64,000 nucleotides of DNA from an uncultured Fulvivirga sp. (GTDB lineage: Bacteria > Bacteroidota > Bacteroidia > Cytophagales > Cyclobacteriaceae), in NCBI GenBank assembly GCA_947500555.1, contig CANMSE010000006.1:169653-233652 (forward strand). The letters run 5' to 3'. Each line of letters begins with the position of its first letter. Position 1 is the stretch's first letter. Shown here piece by piece: positions 44,874-54,055 of this stretch. A model generated the notes under the pieces. That model made no database searches and had not been told where the DNA came from. It worked only from the letters and a program-made list of their open reading frames with translations. A program made the translations under genes and the position numbers.

Positions 44874-46166
44874 ATGAGCCAGCCTCTAGGAAGTAAGGTC
44901 AATTTTATAGCCTTATCCATTTTAGTTCTTATCTCTTTACTGTTTAGTGCCGAATATCAAATTATTGGCAACACTGAGTCAATTGACACCGGTGATACAG
45001 CATGGATGATTGTATCCAGCGCCTTTGTGTTATTAATGACACCTGGACTCGCCTTCTTTTATGGAGGAATGGTTAATAAGAAGAATGTTATATCAACGAT
45101 GCTTCAAAGTTTTGTGGCATTGGGTGTGATAAGTATACTATGGGTTATCGTAGGATTCAGCCTGTCTTTTGGTGATAGTATTGGAGGTATTATTGGAAAT
45201 CCCCTTACCTATTTCAACTTTAAGAATGTCACTGTTTCGCCTAATCCTGATTTTTCAGAGACTATCCCCTTTTTACTGTTTGCATTATTCCAGTTGAAGT
45301 TTGCCATCATCACTCCCGCACTCATCACTGGGAGTTTTGCAGAACGAATTAGGTTCAGAAGCTACATACTTTTTATGATTCTTTTCTCTTTGTTTATCTA
45401 CGCACCATTGGCTCATATGACCTGGCACCCGGATGGGTTATTCAGAAATTGGGGAGTGCTAGATTTCGCAGGTGGTACGGTAGTACATATGTCAGCAGGA
45501 TTTGCTGCATTAGCGGGCTCAATTTATTTAGGTAAAAGAAAGAAAGAATTAGAAGAGCCTGCTAATATTCCATACGTCATTTTGGGTACCGGACTACTTT
45601 GGTTTGGCTGGTTTGGGTTTAATGCCGGCTCAGCTCTTGGCGCCAATACAGACGCAGTAATTGCCTTTGCCAATACCAACCTAGCCTCTGCAGCCAGTAT
45701 GATCACCTGGATATTCTTTGATCGTTTTAGAAATAAAAAAATGTCGGCATTGAACGCTTGTATTGGAGCCATAGTAGGACTTGTAGCTATTACACCTGCT
45801 GCTGGTTTTGTGACGCTTGGCCAGAGTATATTCATTGGGTTTTTTGCGGCTATTATAAGCAATTTGGCAATTAGCGTTAACAAACGATCAAAAGTTGATG
45901 ATACGCTAGACGTATTCCCTAGTCATGGTGTAGGAGGAATTGTTGGCATGTTATTAACCGGAGTTTTAGCCAATGAAGTCGGACTGATTCATGGTGATGT
46001 TACCACTTTCCTTTATCATCTATTGGCCCTAGTTATCGTTGCCATCTTCACTTTTGCCGGCAGCTGGATTTTATATAAAATCACAGACGTACTTATTCCT
46101 GTCAGGGTAAGAGAAGATCAAGAAGAACGTGGGTTGGACGACTCTCAACATGGTGAAGCATTTTAA
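44874..46166 (+). CDS. amt: Ammonium transporter
   Basis: The 430-residue product has the eleven-helix Amt/MEP/Rh fold. TGDTAWMIVSSAFVLLMTPGLAFFYGGM is the family signature in outline, DFAGGTVVHMSAGFAAL carries the first pore His, and FPSHGVGGIVGM the second. It takes up ammonium for assimilation by glutamine synthetase and the gltBD product, encoded 5 kb upstream. In this order the accessory block probably separates genes that were once neighbours. The usual glnK gene is not adjacent. A strong terminator follows. Confidence 0.95.
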   Translation: MSQPLGSKVNFIALSILVLISLLFSAEYQIIGNTESIDTGDTAWMIVSSAFVLLMTPGLAFFYGGMVNKKNVISTMLQSFVALGVISILWVIVGFSLSFGDSIGGIIGNPLTYFNFKNVTVSPNPDFSETIPFLLFALFQLKFAIITPALITGSFAERIRFRSYILFMILFSLFIYAPLAHMTWHPDGLFRNWGVLDFAGGTVVHMSAGFAALAGSIYLGKRKKELEEPANIPYVILGTGLLWFGWFGFNAGSALGANTDAVIAFANTNLASAASMITWIFFDRFRNKKMSALNACIGAIVGLVAITPAAGFVTLGQSIFIGFFAAIISNLAISVNKRSKVDDTLDVFPSHGVGGIVGMLLTGVLANEVGLIHGDVTTFLYHLLALVIVAIFTFAGSWILYKITDVLIPVRVREDQEERGLDDSQHGEAF

Positions 46167-46195
46167 CCCAGAGATACACTCAACCTGTAAACCCG

Positions 46196-46234
46196 GTGCC
46201 ACGCTGAACTTCTTAGTGTGGCACTTTTCTTTTA
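46196..46234 (+). terminator. Rho-independent terminator of amt
   Basis: GTGCCAC (46196-46202) pairs with GTGGCAC (46218-46224). The stem continues inward through GCTGA and TTAGT with two GU pairs, giving about twelve pairs, and TTTTCTTTTAT follows. It ends the amt transcript. Confidence 0.85.
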
Positions 46235-46266
46235 TCGATGTTAAATAAATAATTAAGCATCAAAGC

Positions 46267-46293
46267 TTGAACTCTGCATTTTAGTTAGATTTA
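46267..46293 (+). promoter_or_regulatory. Candidate promoter of the redox-signalling operon
   Basis: TTG (46267-46269), 16 bases, then TAGATTTA (46286-46293), one mismatch from TAnnTTTG. Three bases later comes the ATG at 46297. The spacing is slightly short. Confidence 0.35.
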
Positions 46294-46296
46294 ACT

Positions 46297-47688
46297 ATGG
46301 ATGCTGATCTGCCGAATAGACTAAAACAAATACCGGAACTCTCAGAAGTACCTGATAAACAAATTCAATGGTTGCTGGATAATGCTACATGCCTTTCCCT
46401 GAAAGAAGGTGAATTCTTATTTAGAAAGGGAGATCCTATCGATACCATGAGTATTATCCTATCCGGAAGTTTTTCTATCAAAGTTGAGCAAAACGGCAAC
46501 TACCGATTTGTAAGTAAGATTGAAAAAAATTCGATCACTGGAAACTTACCCTATTCAAGAGCTACCACAGCCACCGGGTTTGCTGAAGCTAATGAATCCT
46601 CTGAAGTCGTAGTCTTACATAAGAGCAAATTCAAAGAGATGATTCACAAATGTGATGAGCTAACCACAGCCCTCGTGCATGTTATGAGCACTAGAATTAG
46701 AGAGTTTACCAAACTTCAGCAGCAAAATGACAAGATGATGGCCTTGGGTAAGCTATCAGCAGGACTTTCACATGAGCTGAACAACCCATCTGCAGCTGTA
46801 GTAAGAAGCGCAAGATCCTTAAAAAAACACCTATCGTTTCTACCAGATCATTTCAAAAATGTTATCAAAATTCGTATTGATGATGATGCTGTAGATGCAG
46901 TAAACAAAATTGTTTTTGACAAAGCTCAACAGGGGGAGGTTACTCTACCTTTATCTGAGAGATCCGATAGAGAAGATGATATTGCCGAGTGGTTAGAGGT
47001 AAATGGCTTTGATGATGGTTATGAAATAGCTGAAGGTTTCGTAGATTTTAATTTTTCTGTGGAAGAGCTAGAAAAGGTCAAAAATCTAGTGAGCAAAAAA
47101 GATTTGATTCCGATTTTGAATTGGTTAAATCAAGTGCTTACCACCGAAAAACTGGTGAATGAGATTGAGGATGCTTCACAGAGGATAAATGATCTGGTAT
47201 TGTCTGTGAAGAGTTACACCCACATGGATCAAGCTCCGGAGAAACAGCCAATGGATATTCATAAAGGTATCAAGAATACGTTGACAATGTTGAAGCACAA
47301 AGTCAACAAAAATAATATCGAAGTGGTAACACAATTTGCAGATCTGCCTGAAGTATCACTGTTTGTAAGTGAGATGAATCAGGTTTGGACTAACCTGATA
47401 GATAATGCCATTGATGCCATGGATAATGGAAATCAAAGAGTGCTTACCGTTGAGACCTTGAAGGACGGTGAGTTTGTCAATGTCAATATCTCAGATAGTG
47501 GAAAGGGTATACCTGAAGATATACAAGGGCAGATATTCGATCCTTTTTTCACGACAAAACCTATAGGTCAGGGCACTGGTTTAGGGTTGGATGTAGTAAA
47601 GCAAATTGTTAATCAACACAATGGTTCAATAAAAGTAAAATCTAAACCTGGAGAAACAACCTTTATGGTTTGCGTGCCAATTAAGTAG
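46297..47688 (+). CDS. Histidine kinase with cyclic-nucleotide-binding-type sensor
   Basis: The 463-residue protein has no membrane segment. Residues about 15-120 form a cNMP-binding-type beta roll (LFRKGDPIDTMSIILSGSF in outline). The dimerisation helix carries LSHELNNP with the phosphorylated His159, and the ATPase part has the N-box DNAIDAM, DSGKGI, FDPFFTTK and GTGLGLDV. It probably senses a cytoplasmic signal and phosphorylates the receiver of the next gene, four bases downstream. The two form an unusual kinase/flavoprotein pair. Confidence 0.92.
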   Translation: MDADLPNRLKQIPELSEVPDKQIQWLLDNATCLSLKEGEFLFRKGDPIDTMSIILSGSFSIKVEQNGNYRFVSKIEKNSITGNLPYSRATTATGFAEANESSEVVVLHKSKFKEMIHKCDELTTALVHVMSTRIREFTKLQQQNDKMMALGKLSAGLSHELNNPSAAVVRSARSLKKHLSFLPDHFKNVIKIRIDDDAVDAVNKIVFDKAQQGEVTLPLSERSDREDDIAEWLEVNGFDDGYEIAEGFVDFNFSVEELEKVKNLVSKKDLIPILNWLNQVLTTEKLVNEIEDASQRINDLVLSVKSYTHMDQAPEKQPMDIHKGIKNTLTMLKHKVNKNNIEVVTQFADLPEVSLFVSEMNQVWTNLIDNAIDAMDNGNQRVLTVETLKDGEFVNVNISDSGKGIPEDIQGQIFDPFFTTKPIGQGTGLGLDVVKQIVNQHNGSIKVKSKPGETTFMVCVPIK

Positions 47689-47691
47689 AGA

Positions 47692-49353
47692 ATGAAAAAA
47701 CCAATAATATTAGCCGTTGACGATGACCCTTCTGTTTTAAGAGCTGTCACCAGAGATTTACGTGATGCATATAAACGTGACTATCGGGTTATGGCTACCG
47801 AATCGGCAAATGAGGCGTTGGAAACATTAAAAGATCTTAAGAACAAAGGTGAAAATGTAGCCCTTTTTTTAAGTGATCAGAGAATGCCTGAAATGTTGGG
47901 TGTTGAGTTTTTAGAAAAGGCCAAATCTTATTATCCTGAAGCAAAGCGAATATTGCTAACCGCCTATTCAGATACTGATGCGGCTATTAAAGCCATCAAC
48001 GAGGTACAGCTTGATTACTACCTGATGAAGCCCTGGGATCCCCCGGAGGAAAAGTTGTATCCTGTACTTAATGATCAGCTAGAAGAATGGTTGGCGAATT
48101 TCAAACCCGAGTTTGAAGGAATAAAAATAGTTGGGTACCAATGGTCTCCTAAATCTCACGCTATAAAGGATTTTCTATCCGGCAACCTGATTCCCTATCA
48201 ATGGCTGGATGTAGAAACCAGTGAAAAAGGAAAAGAGCTCTTGAAGCTCAACAATATTGACTCAAAGGATGTCCCGGCTGTTTTCTTTACTGATGGGCAG
48301 CATCTCGTTAATCCGGAGCTCACCGATATTGCTCAAAATGTTGGACTCAATGCTATTGCACAGCAAAAAATGTATGATGTGGCTATCATCGGGGCGGGTC
48401 CCTCTGGGCTTGCGGCTGGTGTATACGGTGGCTCAGAAGGGTTGAATACCTTACTTATTGAAAAACGAGCTCCTGGTGGCCAGGCAGGTACAAGTTCAAG
48501 AATTGAGAACTATTTAGGTTTTCCAAAAGGACTGAGTGGCTCAGAGCTGTCACGAAGAGCAATTACCCAGGCCACCAGATTCGGAATAGAATTTTTATCT
48601 CCATTGGAAGTGGTAGGAATAACACTCAAGGAAAGCTATAAGATTCTCAAGCTAGCCAATGGCGATGAAATTAATGCTAAAAGCATTGTCATCACTACTG
48701 GAGTCAATTATCGAACGTTAGACGCCAAGGGTTTATCAGACTTCACTGGTGCGGGAGTCTACTATGGTGCAGCAAATACTGAAGCTAATGCCTGTAAAGG
48801 GCAAGATGTATATATAGTGGGTGGTGGAAATTCAGCAGGCCAGGCAGCCATGTACCTCGCAAACTTTGCCAAAAAAGTAACCATTATGGTTCGCAAACCT
48901 GACTTGAGTAGCAGCATGTCACAATATCTAATTGATCAGATATCAGGGACAGAAAATATCGAAGTGCTTGGCCACAGTGAGGTGATTGAAGCCAAAGGAG
49001 ATGATCGCCTGGAACAGCTTGTGATTAAGAATACAGAAACTGATGAAGAAAAGACTGTTGGCGCTGCGGCACTTTTAATATTTATTGGAGCCAAACCTTA
49101 TACAGATTGGCTCGAATTAGATATCATCAAAGATGAAAAAGGTTTTGTGGAGACTGGTAATGCACTATCGCGCTATGACGATTTCAAAAAAATATGGAAG
49201 CTGGACCGTGAGCCTTTTCTTCTGGAAACATGCAGTCCCGGGATATTTGCCGCGGGGGATGTTAGAGCAGGTGCAATGAATCGAGTTGCTTCTGCAGTGG
49301 GCGAAGGTGCGATGGCCATTAAGTTTGTGCATGAATATTTAGCTGATAATTAA
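47692..49353 (+). CDS. Response regulator fused to a thioredoxin-reductase-like flavoprotein
   Basis: The 553-residue chain has three parts. Residues 1-125 are a receiver domain with acidic residues Asp10/Asp11, phosphoacceptor Asp62 (SDQRMPE) and Lys113 (MKPW). Residues about 140-220 are a thioredoxin/glutaredoxin-like domain without an obvious CxxC. Residues 227-553 are a thioredoxin-reductase-like flavoprotein with the FAD motif GAGPSG (234-239), GGQAGTSSRIENYLGFP and the NADPH motif GGGNSAG. The catalytic CxxC of true thioredoxin reductase is absent; the region reads ANTEANACKG. Phosphorylation may gate electron transfer. The UBP zinc-finger gene follows after seven bases. Confidence 0.93.
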   Translation: MKKPIILAVDDDPSVLRAVTRDLRDAYKRDYRVMATESANEALETLKDLKNKGENVALFLSDQRMPEMLGVEFLEKAKSYYPEAKRILLTAYSDTDAAIKAINEVQLDYYLMKPWDPPEEKLYPVLNDQLEEWLANFKPEFEGIKIVGYQWSPKSHAIKDFLSGNLIPYQWLDVETSEKGKELLKLNNIDSKDVPAVFFTDGQHLVNPELTDIAQNVGLNAIAQQKMYDVAIIGAGPSGLAAGVYGGSEGLNTLLIEKRAPGGQAGTSSRIENYLGFPKGLSGSELSRRAITQATRFGIEFLSPLEVVGITLKESYKILKLANGDEINAKSIVITTGVNYRTLDAKGLSDFTGAGVYYGAANTEANACKGQDVYIVGGGNSAGQAAMYLANFAKKVTIMVRKPDLSSSMSQYLIDQISGTENIEVLGHSEVIEAKGDDRLEQLVIKNTETDEEKTVGAAALLIFIGAKPYTDWLELDIIKDEKGFVETGNALSRYDDFKKIWKLDREPFLLETCSPGIFAAGDVRAGAMNRVASAVGEGAMAIKFVHEYLADN

Positions 49354-49360
49354 TCGAGTT

Positions 49361-49630
49361 ATGTTAAAAGAAAAAAACTGTGAGCATCTGGAAAGTTTTG
49401 AGAGAAAAGAACCTCAAAACTATGAATGTGATGAATGTGTAAAAACAGGAGATCGATGGGTTCATCTGAGAACCTGTCAGGAGTGTGGCACTACCTTATG
49501 CTGCGATTCATCACCAAATAAACATGCCTCAAAGCATGCAGCCCTTCACGATCACCCAGTAGTTATATCAGCGGAGCCAGGCGAAACATGGGCGTATTGC
49601 TATGTGCACCAAGAGCTTAAGATGCGGTAA
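49361..49630 (+). CDS. UBP-type zinc finger protein
   Basis: The 89-residue product is almost entirely a ZnF-UBP domain, the ubiquitin-C-terminus-binding finger of eukaryotic deubiquitinases. The Cys/His ligands are in CEHL, CDECVKTGDRWVHLRTCQECG, CCDSS, KHASKH and LHDHPVV. Bacterial copies without other domains are often next to flavoproteins like the one upstream. Its ligand in bacteria is not known; a protein C-terminus is the natural guess. It lies between the flavoprotein and cupin genes, with gaps of seven and two bases. Confidence 0.88.
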   Translation: MLKEKNCEHLESFERKEPQNYECDECVKTGDRWVHLRTCQECGTTLCCDSSPNKHASKHAALHDHPVVISAEPGETWAYCYVHQELKMR

Positions 49631-49632
49631 TA

Positions 49633-50385
49633 ATGAAGCGGAGAGAATTCTCAAAGAAATTGCTTACAGCCGTTGCCAGCTATTCCTTGATACATTCGGC
49701 TTTTGGCTCTTATGCTTTTAGTAAAAAAATTAGCCCTATTCTATCACATTGGTCGACTCGATTAAATGAATACAGCTTGGATTTAAAACATGGGGAAATC
49801 TCTCCTAGTGAATGGCAAACCTTTGTGGAGGAGCTTTATGAAAAGGTTTCTATCGAAGAAGTATTAAAATTCATCGATTTCGACCAATTAATAAAAGGGT
49901 TTGAATATCCTGATTTAGGAGTGAAAACAAAGCCTGTCAAATTTCCCAAACTCACTCAACTTCCGGAGGATACCACTTTTGTCAAGAAGATTTTTGGCAT
50001 GAAAAAAGACAGAGCTATAATACCACATGGTCATAGTAATATGGTATCAGCTCATTTAGTGCTAAAAGGTGAAATGCACCTTAGAAACTATGAGAAAATC
50101 GCCCAGGAAAAAGAATTCCTAATAATCAAACCAACGGTGGACAAAATCATTTCCATTGGCGAAAGTTCCTCCATATCAGACGAAAAAGATAATATACATT
50201 GGTTTATTGCTAACTCTGAAACCGCTTTTACATTTGATGTTATTATGCTCGACTTGAAAGATAAGCCTTATGACATCCACAACATAGATATTTATGAGGG
50301 CGAAAAATTAACAGATAATAAGCTTCGCGTCCCCATACTCGATATTGATAATGCATTAAAAAAATACGGCAAACATCATCACTAG
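49633..50385 (+). CDS. Tat-exported cupin-like protein
   Basis: The 250-residue product begins with a twin-arginine signal (KRREFSKK and a hydrophobic stretch to about SAFG). A helical part follows, then a cupin-like barrel with PHGHSNMVSAHLVLKGEMHLR in outline; His residues in PHGH and SAH are candidate metal ligands. The C-terminus ends in three His. Tat export fits a cofactor- or metal-loaded protein. The two-base gap to the zinc-finger gene makes it the last member of this operon. The enzymatic role is unknown. Confidence 0.7.
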   Translation: MKRREFSKKLLTAVASYSLIHSAFGSYAFSKKISPILSHWSTRLNEYSLDLKHGEISPSEWQTFVEELYEKVSIEEVLKFIDFDQLIKGFEYPDLGVKTKPVKFPKLTQLPEDTTFVKKIFGMKKDRAIIPHGHSNMVSAHLVLKGEMHLRNYEKIAQEKEFLIIKPTVDKIISIGESSSISDEKDNIHWFIANSETAFTFDVIMLDLKDKPYDIHNIDIYEGEKLTDNKLRVPILDIDNALKKYGKHHH

Positions 50386-50396
50386 TCTGCAGAACA

Positions 50397-51404
50397 TTAC
50401 AAAGCCGTCATCTTCCCAAGTTCAGAATCCCATACCTTTAGTCGTAGGCAAGCATAGATATCTTTAGGTTTTAGTGTTGTAGTCTTTGGGTTTTGAAGCT
50501 CTTTGATTTGCTTCATCGCTTCTTTCAGTCTATAAAAAGGGATGTTATGATTAACATGATGAACATGATGGTAGCCAATATTTCCGGTAAACCAGTTCAT
50601 GACCGGATTCATCACCAAAAAACTGGTTGAATCAATAGCCGCTTTGAAGTAGTCCCATTCCTTATTATTCTTAAAAGTTGCATCAGGAAAATTATGTTGG
50701 GCATAAAAGAGGTATGAGCCAATACCGTTTGCAATAACAAAGGGAATAATCCATGTTAAAAATAAGGCAGATACCCCTCCAAAATTATAAATGGCAACAC
50801 CTATAGCCACATGGACTATAAGCGCAATAAACGAGTCCCAATGCTTCTTTGGGCTAATGACGATTGATTTCACATTAAAATCAAGAATGAACAAGGTGAT
50901 ATATCCACAAAAAATGGTTAAGGGATGCCTGGCAGCAAGGTATTTTAACTTTTCTTTTTTAGTGAGTTTTTGGAATTCAATTTTAGATAGTAACGGATAT
51001 GAGCCAATTCCACTGTTAGATAGTTTGGAGTTGTTATTATGGTGATGATCATGTGTCCGCTTCCAAATATTAGGCGGAGCCAAAATAAATATGCCAAAAA
51101 TGGTCATGATCAACTTTCCAAGCTTTGAATTCTTTAGTATGGCCTCATGCTGATAATCATGATAGATCACAAAGAATTTAATCATCAACAACCCTGTGAT
51201 GACACTAAACCCTGCCTTTAAACTCCAATGAAATGCATAGTAACTGGCTGCAAAAGAAAGTAATAGTAGTATTAGAGTTGAGATAGTATGATACCAGCTT
51301 TTCTTAACATCTTCGACAGCAAACTTCCTACTCTCCAGTACCAGCTCTCTTCGGCTTAACGGTTCACTCGGCCGGGTAATTTCACTACTTGATTCCACTT
51401 TCAT
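50397..51404 (-). CDS. Membrane fatty acid desaturase
   Basis: From the ATG at 51404 the 335-residue product has the desaturase layout of four membrane helices and three His boxes: HDYQH, HDHHH and HHVHH near the C-terminus. These would bind the di-iron centre that introduces a double bond into acyl chains or a similar substrate. A TTG nine bases upstream is an alternative start. The acyltransferase gene is just upstream on the same strand, so both may adjust membrane lipids. It converges on the cupin-like gene. Confidence 0.88.
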   Translation of the reverse strand: MKVESSSEITRPSEPLSRRELVLESRKFAVEDVKKSWYHTISTLILLLLSFAASYYAFHWSLKAGFSVITGLLMIKFFVIYHDYQHEAILKNSKLGKLIMTIFGIFILAPPNIWKRTHDHHHNNNSKLSNSGIGSYPLLSKIEFQKLTKKEKLKYLAARHPLTIFCGYITLFILDFNVKSIVISPKKHWDSFIALIVHVAIGVAIYNFGGVSALFLTWIIPFVIANGIGSYLFYAQHNFPDATFKNNKEWDYFKAAIDSTSFLVMNPVMNWFTGNIGYHHVHHVNHNIPFYRLKEAMKQIKELQNPKTTTLKPKDIYACLRLKVWDSELGKMTAL

Positions 51405-51434
51405 TAAATACAACTATAAAGAACAAATATAAGA

Positions 51435-52310
51435 TTAATTCACAGGACGCTTATGTTTCCACCTTCTATGAGACCATAACCAGGTCTCCGGGCGCTCCCT
51501 TATTCCTTGTTCTAACAGTTTATTAAACGCTAGTGTTATTTCCAAATCAGAAGTTTCTTTCGGCTTATCAAAAAGTAATGTAGGTACCACCTCATAGTAT
51601 CCTCGTTTTACACGTTGCACATCCATATATACCACTGCATAATCAAGCATCTTTGCAATTTTTTCAGGACCATTAAATACCGGAGTATCCTGGTTCAAAA
51701 AGTTCATCCATACAGCAGTATTAACCGGAGTTGGTGCCTGATCTGCAATTAATGCTGTAGCACTGATTGTTTTCTTATTCGAAATCATGTTTCGAAGTGT
51801 ATCTTTTCTGGGCACAATTTTAGTGTTAAACTTTGTCCTTGAACCACTAAAAAGTCTTTCAAAATACTTATTTGAAAGTGGTTGGTATACCACATATAAT
51901 TGATGCTTATAATTTAGTGAAAAACCAGGGCCTGCCCATTCCCAATTCCCTAAATGCCCCATGACAATAATGATACTTTTACCCTGCTCATACAACCTAT
52001 CCATCATTTCAACCTCATGCATCTTCACTCTTTTACGAACATCTTTCTCACTCCATGTTATTGTCTTCAGCGATTCAAAAATCAGATCGCAGAGGTACTT
52101 ATAATACTCCTTAGTGATCTTGGCTATCTCTTCATCACTTTTCTCAGGAAACGCCTTTTGTAGATTTTCTTTTACTACTTTCTTTCGGTAGCCCACTACA
52201 TAATATAATAATAAATACAGACCACTTGACATACCATACACCAGCCAAAAAGGCCCCGATGAAACGAGATATATAATAGGTATTAAAATGTAGTATAAAA
52301 GTGCAGCCAT
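51435..52310 (-). CDS. Lysophospholipid/lipid A acyltransferase (LpxL-like)
   Basis: The 291-residue product belongs to the HtrB/LpxL/LpxM group, which adds a secondary acyl chain to lipid A or a related lipid. One or two N-terminal membrane segments (about 1-40) anchor it. VMGHLGNWEW holds the catalytic His, and ALIADQAP and the closing WLWSHRRWK are family motifs. The order with a desaturase gene 30 bases downstream suggests one transcription unit for lipid modification. A TACTTTTG element upstream may be its promoter. Confidence 0.9.
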   Translation of the reverse strand: MAALLYYILIPIIYLVSSGPFWLVYGMSSGLYLLLYYVVGYRKKVVKENLQKAFPEKSDEEIAKITKEYYKYLCDLIFESLKTITWSEKDVRKRVKMHEVEMMDRLYEQGKSIIIVMGHLGNWEWAGPGFSLNYKHQLYVVYQPLSNKYFERLFSGSRTKFNTKIVPRKDTLRNMISNKKTISATALIADQAPTPVNTAVWMNFLNQDTPVFNGPEKIAKMLDYAVVYMDVQRVKRGYYEVVPTLLFDKPKETSDLEITLAFNKLLEQGIRERPETWLWSHRRWKHKRPVN

Positions 52311-52344
52311 GTAAAGCGTAGTCTGGTGTTGACCTTATTCCCCG

Positions 52345-52352
52345 CAAAAGTA
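52345..52352 (-). promoter_or_regulatory. Candidate -7 box of the LpxL-like gene
   Basis: On the minus strand TACTTTTG matches TAnnTTTG exactly and lies 34 bases before the ATG (52310). No TTG is found at the expected -33 position, so the call is tentative. Confidence 0.35.
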
Positions 52353-52460
52353 CCTAACTAACTGAACTTTTTAGCCTACATGGAAAACTAGCACAATTGA
52401 TTTTAAAAAATCTCTGTTGAATCCTTGAAGGTCAATACTGAAATTTGACTTAAAAAAGTA

Positions 52461-53345
52461 TCATCTCTTTCGCAAGGCCAACACATTGCCCAGAATGATA
52501 AGTGACATACCAAAAACAGCAGAAAGTGTCACGTGATAGCCCTCAAATATGGTTGAAATGGTTAGAGCTATAATAGGCACTACAACAATAACATAAGCCC
52601 CTTTATCTGCTCCGATTTTACCAAGCAAGGTGAGATATGTACTAAATGCTATAATAGATCCAAATATGGAAAGGTAGGCTAATGATATCAAATAAGAGTT
52701 AGAAGTATCAAAAGCTATAGGCTTGCCCATTATCAATGCAATGATCATCATCATTGCACCTCCATATAGCATCCCGAAAGTATTTGTTTGAATAACCGGG
52801 AGTTTCTTACCCTGATTAAAGGCTGAAGTAATATTACCCAAAGAGGCGAAAAGCACCCCGCTCAAACAAAGCACCAACCCAAGAAAGGTTTCATCTTCAA
52901 AGGTGAGAGCCTGCAGTTCTTGTTGGAAGATAAATATAGTCCCAATCACTCCTAAAATTGCTCCATAGATAACCTGTTTCTTTATCTTGTTTTTAAGTAT
53001 TAAAGCATTGAATATAATGTTCATGAATACCAAAGTAGAAAATGCAATGGCTACCAAAGCACTGCTGATATAGGTTTCAGAGATATACACCAACCAATAG
53101 TTACAGCCGAAAAGTAATAGTCCCTGTAAAATCATAAACATGTGCTGCCTAAAGCTGAACTTCAATCCAAGCTTTTTAATACCGCAGTATGCTAATAGAA
53201 TTACACCACTAATTAAAAAACGATAACTGACCGATAGAATAGGGTCGACCTTACCTAGCTGAAAGGTGATGACATACCATGTGGAACCCCAGATAAGGGC
53301 TGGTATAAGAAATAGAAAAAAATTGTTTGATTTCACGTGCGCCAA
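52461..53345 (-). CDS. DMT/EamA family membrane transporter
   Basis: The 294-residue product has ten predicted helices in two EamA halves (first half from IPALIWGSTWYVITFQLG in outline, second from CLSGVLFASLGNITSAF). Members export amino acids, nucleosides or other metabolites. Translation could start at the TTG (53345) or at the GTG three codons on (53336), which gives MKSNNFFLF. A -7-like box overlaps the TTG, which favours the GTG. Confidence 0.88.
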   Translation of the reverse strand: MAHVKSNNFFLFLIPALIWGSTWYVITFQLGKVDPILSVSYRFLISGVILLAYCGIKKLGLKFSFRQHMFMILQGLLLFGCNYWLVYISETYISSALVAIAFSTLVFMNIIFNALILKNKIKKQVIYGAILGVIGTIFIFQQELQALTFEDETFLGLVLCLSGVLFASLGNITSAFNQGKKLPVIQTNTFGMLYGGAMMMIIALIMGKPIAFDTSNSYLISLAYLSIFGSIIAFSTYLTLLGKIGADKGAYVIVVVPIIALTISTIFEGYHVTLSAVFGMSLIILGNVLALRKR

Positions 53346-53350
53346 ACTTA
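53343..53350 (-). promoter_or_regulatory. -7 box overlapping the first possible start of the EamA gene
   Basis: TAAGTTTG on the minus strand is an exact TAnnTTTG. A TTG lies 23 bases upstream of it on that strand. Six bases after the box comes the GTG at 53336; the TTG start at 53345 would lie within the box and could not be transcribed. Confidence 0.4.
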
Positions 53351-53565
53351 GCCAAGTCCTACAACATTAAACTCAACCAGAAGCAACAATTAAATGGGTC
53401 CAGTTCAAAAGAATCACTTTTTTATCTTCAAGTAGAACCACTTTAAACAATCATAAAATGAAGGTTTTTTACATCTTTCAAATTATTTATTCTCCTTAGT
53501 GTGATTTTCTATTATCTCTTGCGAATAATGATTCGAAGTTAATAGCCAAGTGAAGTGAAAATGCA

Positions 53566-54051
53566 ATGACTCAAGAAGAAGCCTTTGTACAGTTTTTAGA
53601 AAATTATAAACCCCTTATTATTAAGGTGGCTAGTTCGTACTTTTCAGTTTCTATTGAAAGAAATGATCTCATTCAAGACATCATTCTACAACTATGGAAG
53701 TCGTTTCATAAGTATGATAGCTCATTTGAAAGCTCGACTTGGGTCTATAAAGTAGCATTAAATGTATCCATTTCCAATCTTCGAAAGTCAACAAAAAGAG
53801 CCAATATCATAAAAGAGTATCGGGCTGATCATGAATTAATTCATTGGCAAGATTATGCAGTAGATGAAAAACTTACGCAATTACACAAAGCTTTGGACAA
53901 ACTAGACCCCTTTGATAAGGCAGTAATGATCTTAAAATTAGAAGGGAAAGCTGAGCAAGAAGCGGCAGATATATTAGGCATTAGTAAAACTAACTATGCT
54001 ACGAAGGTCAGCAGAATTAAAAGTAAACTTAAAACTCAATTGAAACAATAA
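53566..54051 (+). CDS. ECF sigma factor paired with a membrane protein, second pair
   Basis: The 161-residue product has region 2 (ERNDLIQDIILQLWKSF, SSTWVYKVALNVSI) and region 4 (AEQEAADILGISKTNYATKVSRIKS in outline). It is related to the sigma factor at 29989 in length, pattern and gene setting, more than to the FecI-like factor at 22956. A membrane protein gene follows after four bases. A gene-free stretch of 220 bases lies upstream and should contain the promoter; I see no clear element in it. Confidence 0.9.
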   Translation: MTQEEAFVQFLENYKPLIIKVASSYFSVSIERNDLIQDIILQLWKSFHKYDSSFESSTWVYKVALNVSISNLRKSTKRANIIKEYRADHELIHWQDYAVDEKLTQLHKALDKLDPFDKAVMILKLEGKAEQEAADILGISKTNYATKVSRIKSKLKTQLKQ

Positions 54052-54055
54052 GAAT

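Noticed and set aside
10515..52443. A shared segment of about 14 bases (GGTCAATACTGAAA) upstream of the MOSC gene end and of the DMT transporter end.
   Set aside because: Matches of this length between two places are expected by chance in a 64-kb AT-rich window, and the flanks do not align.
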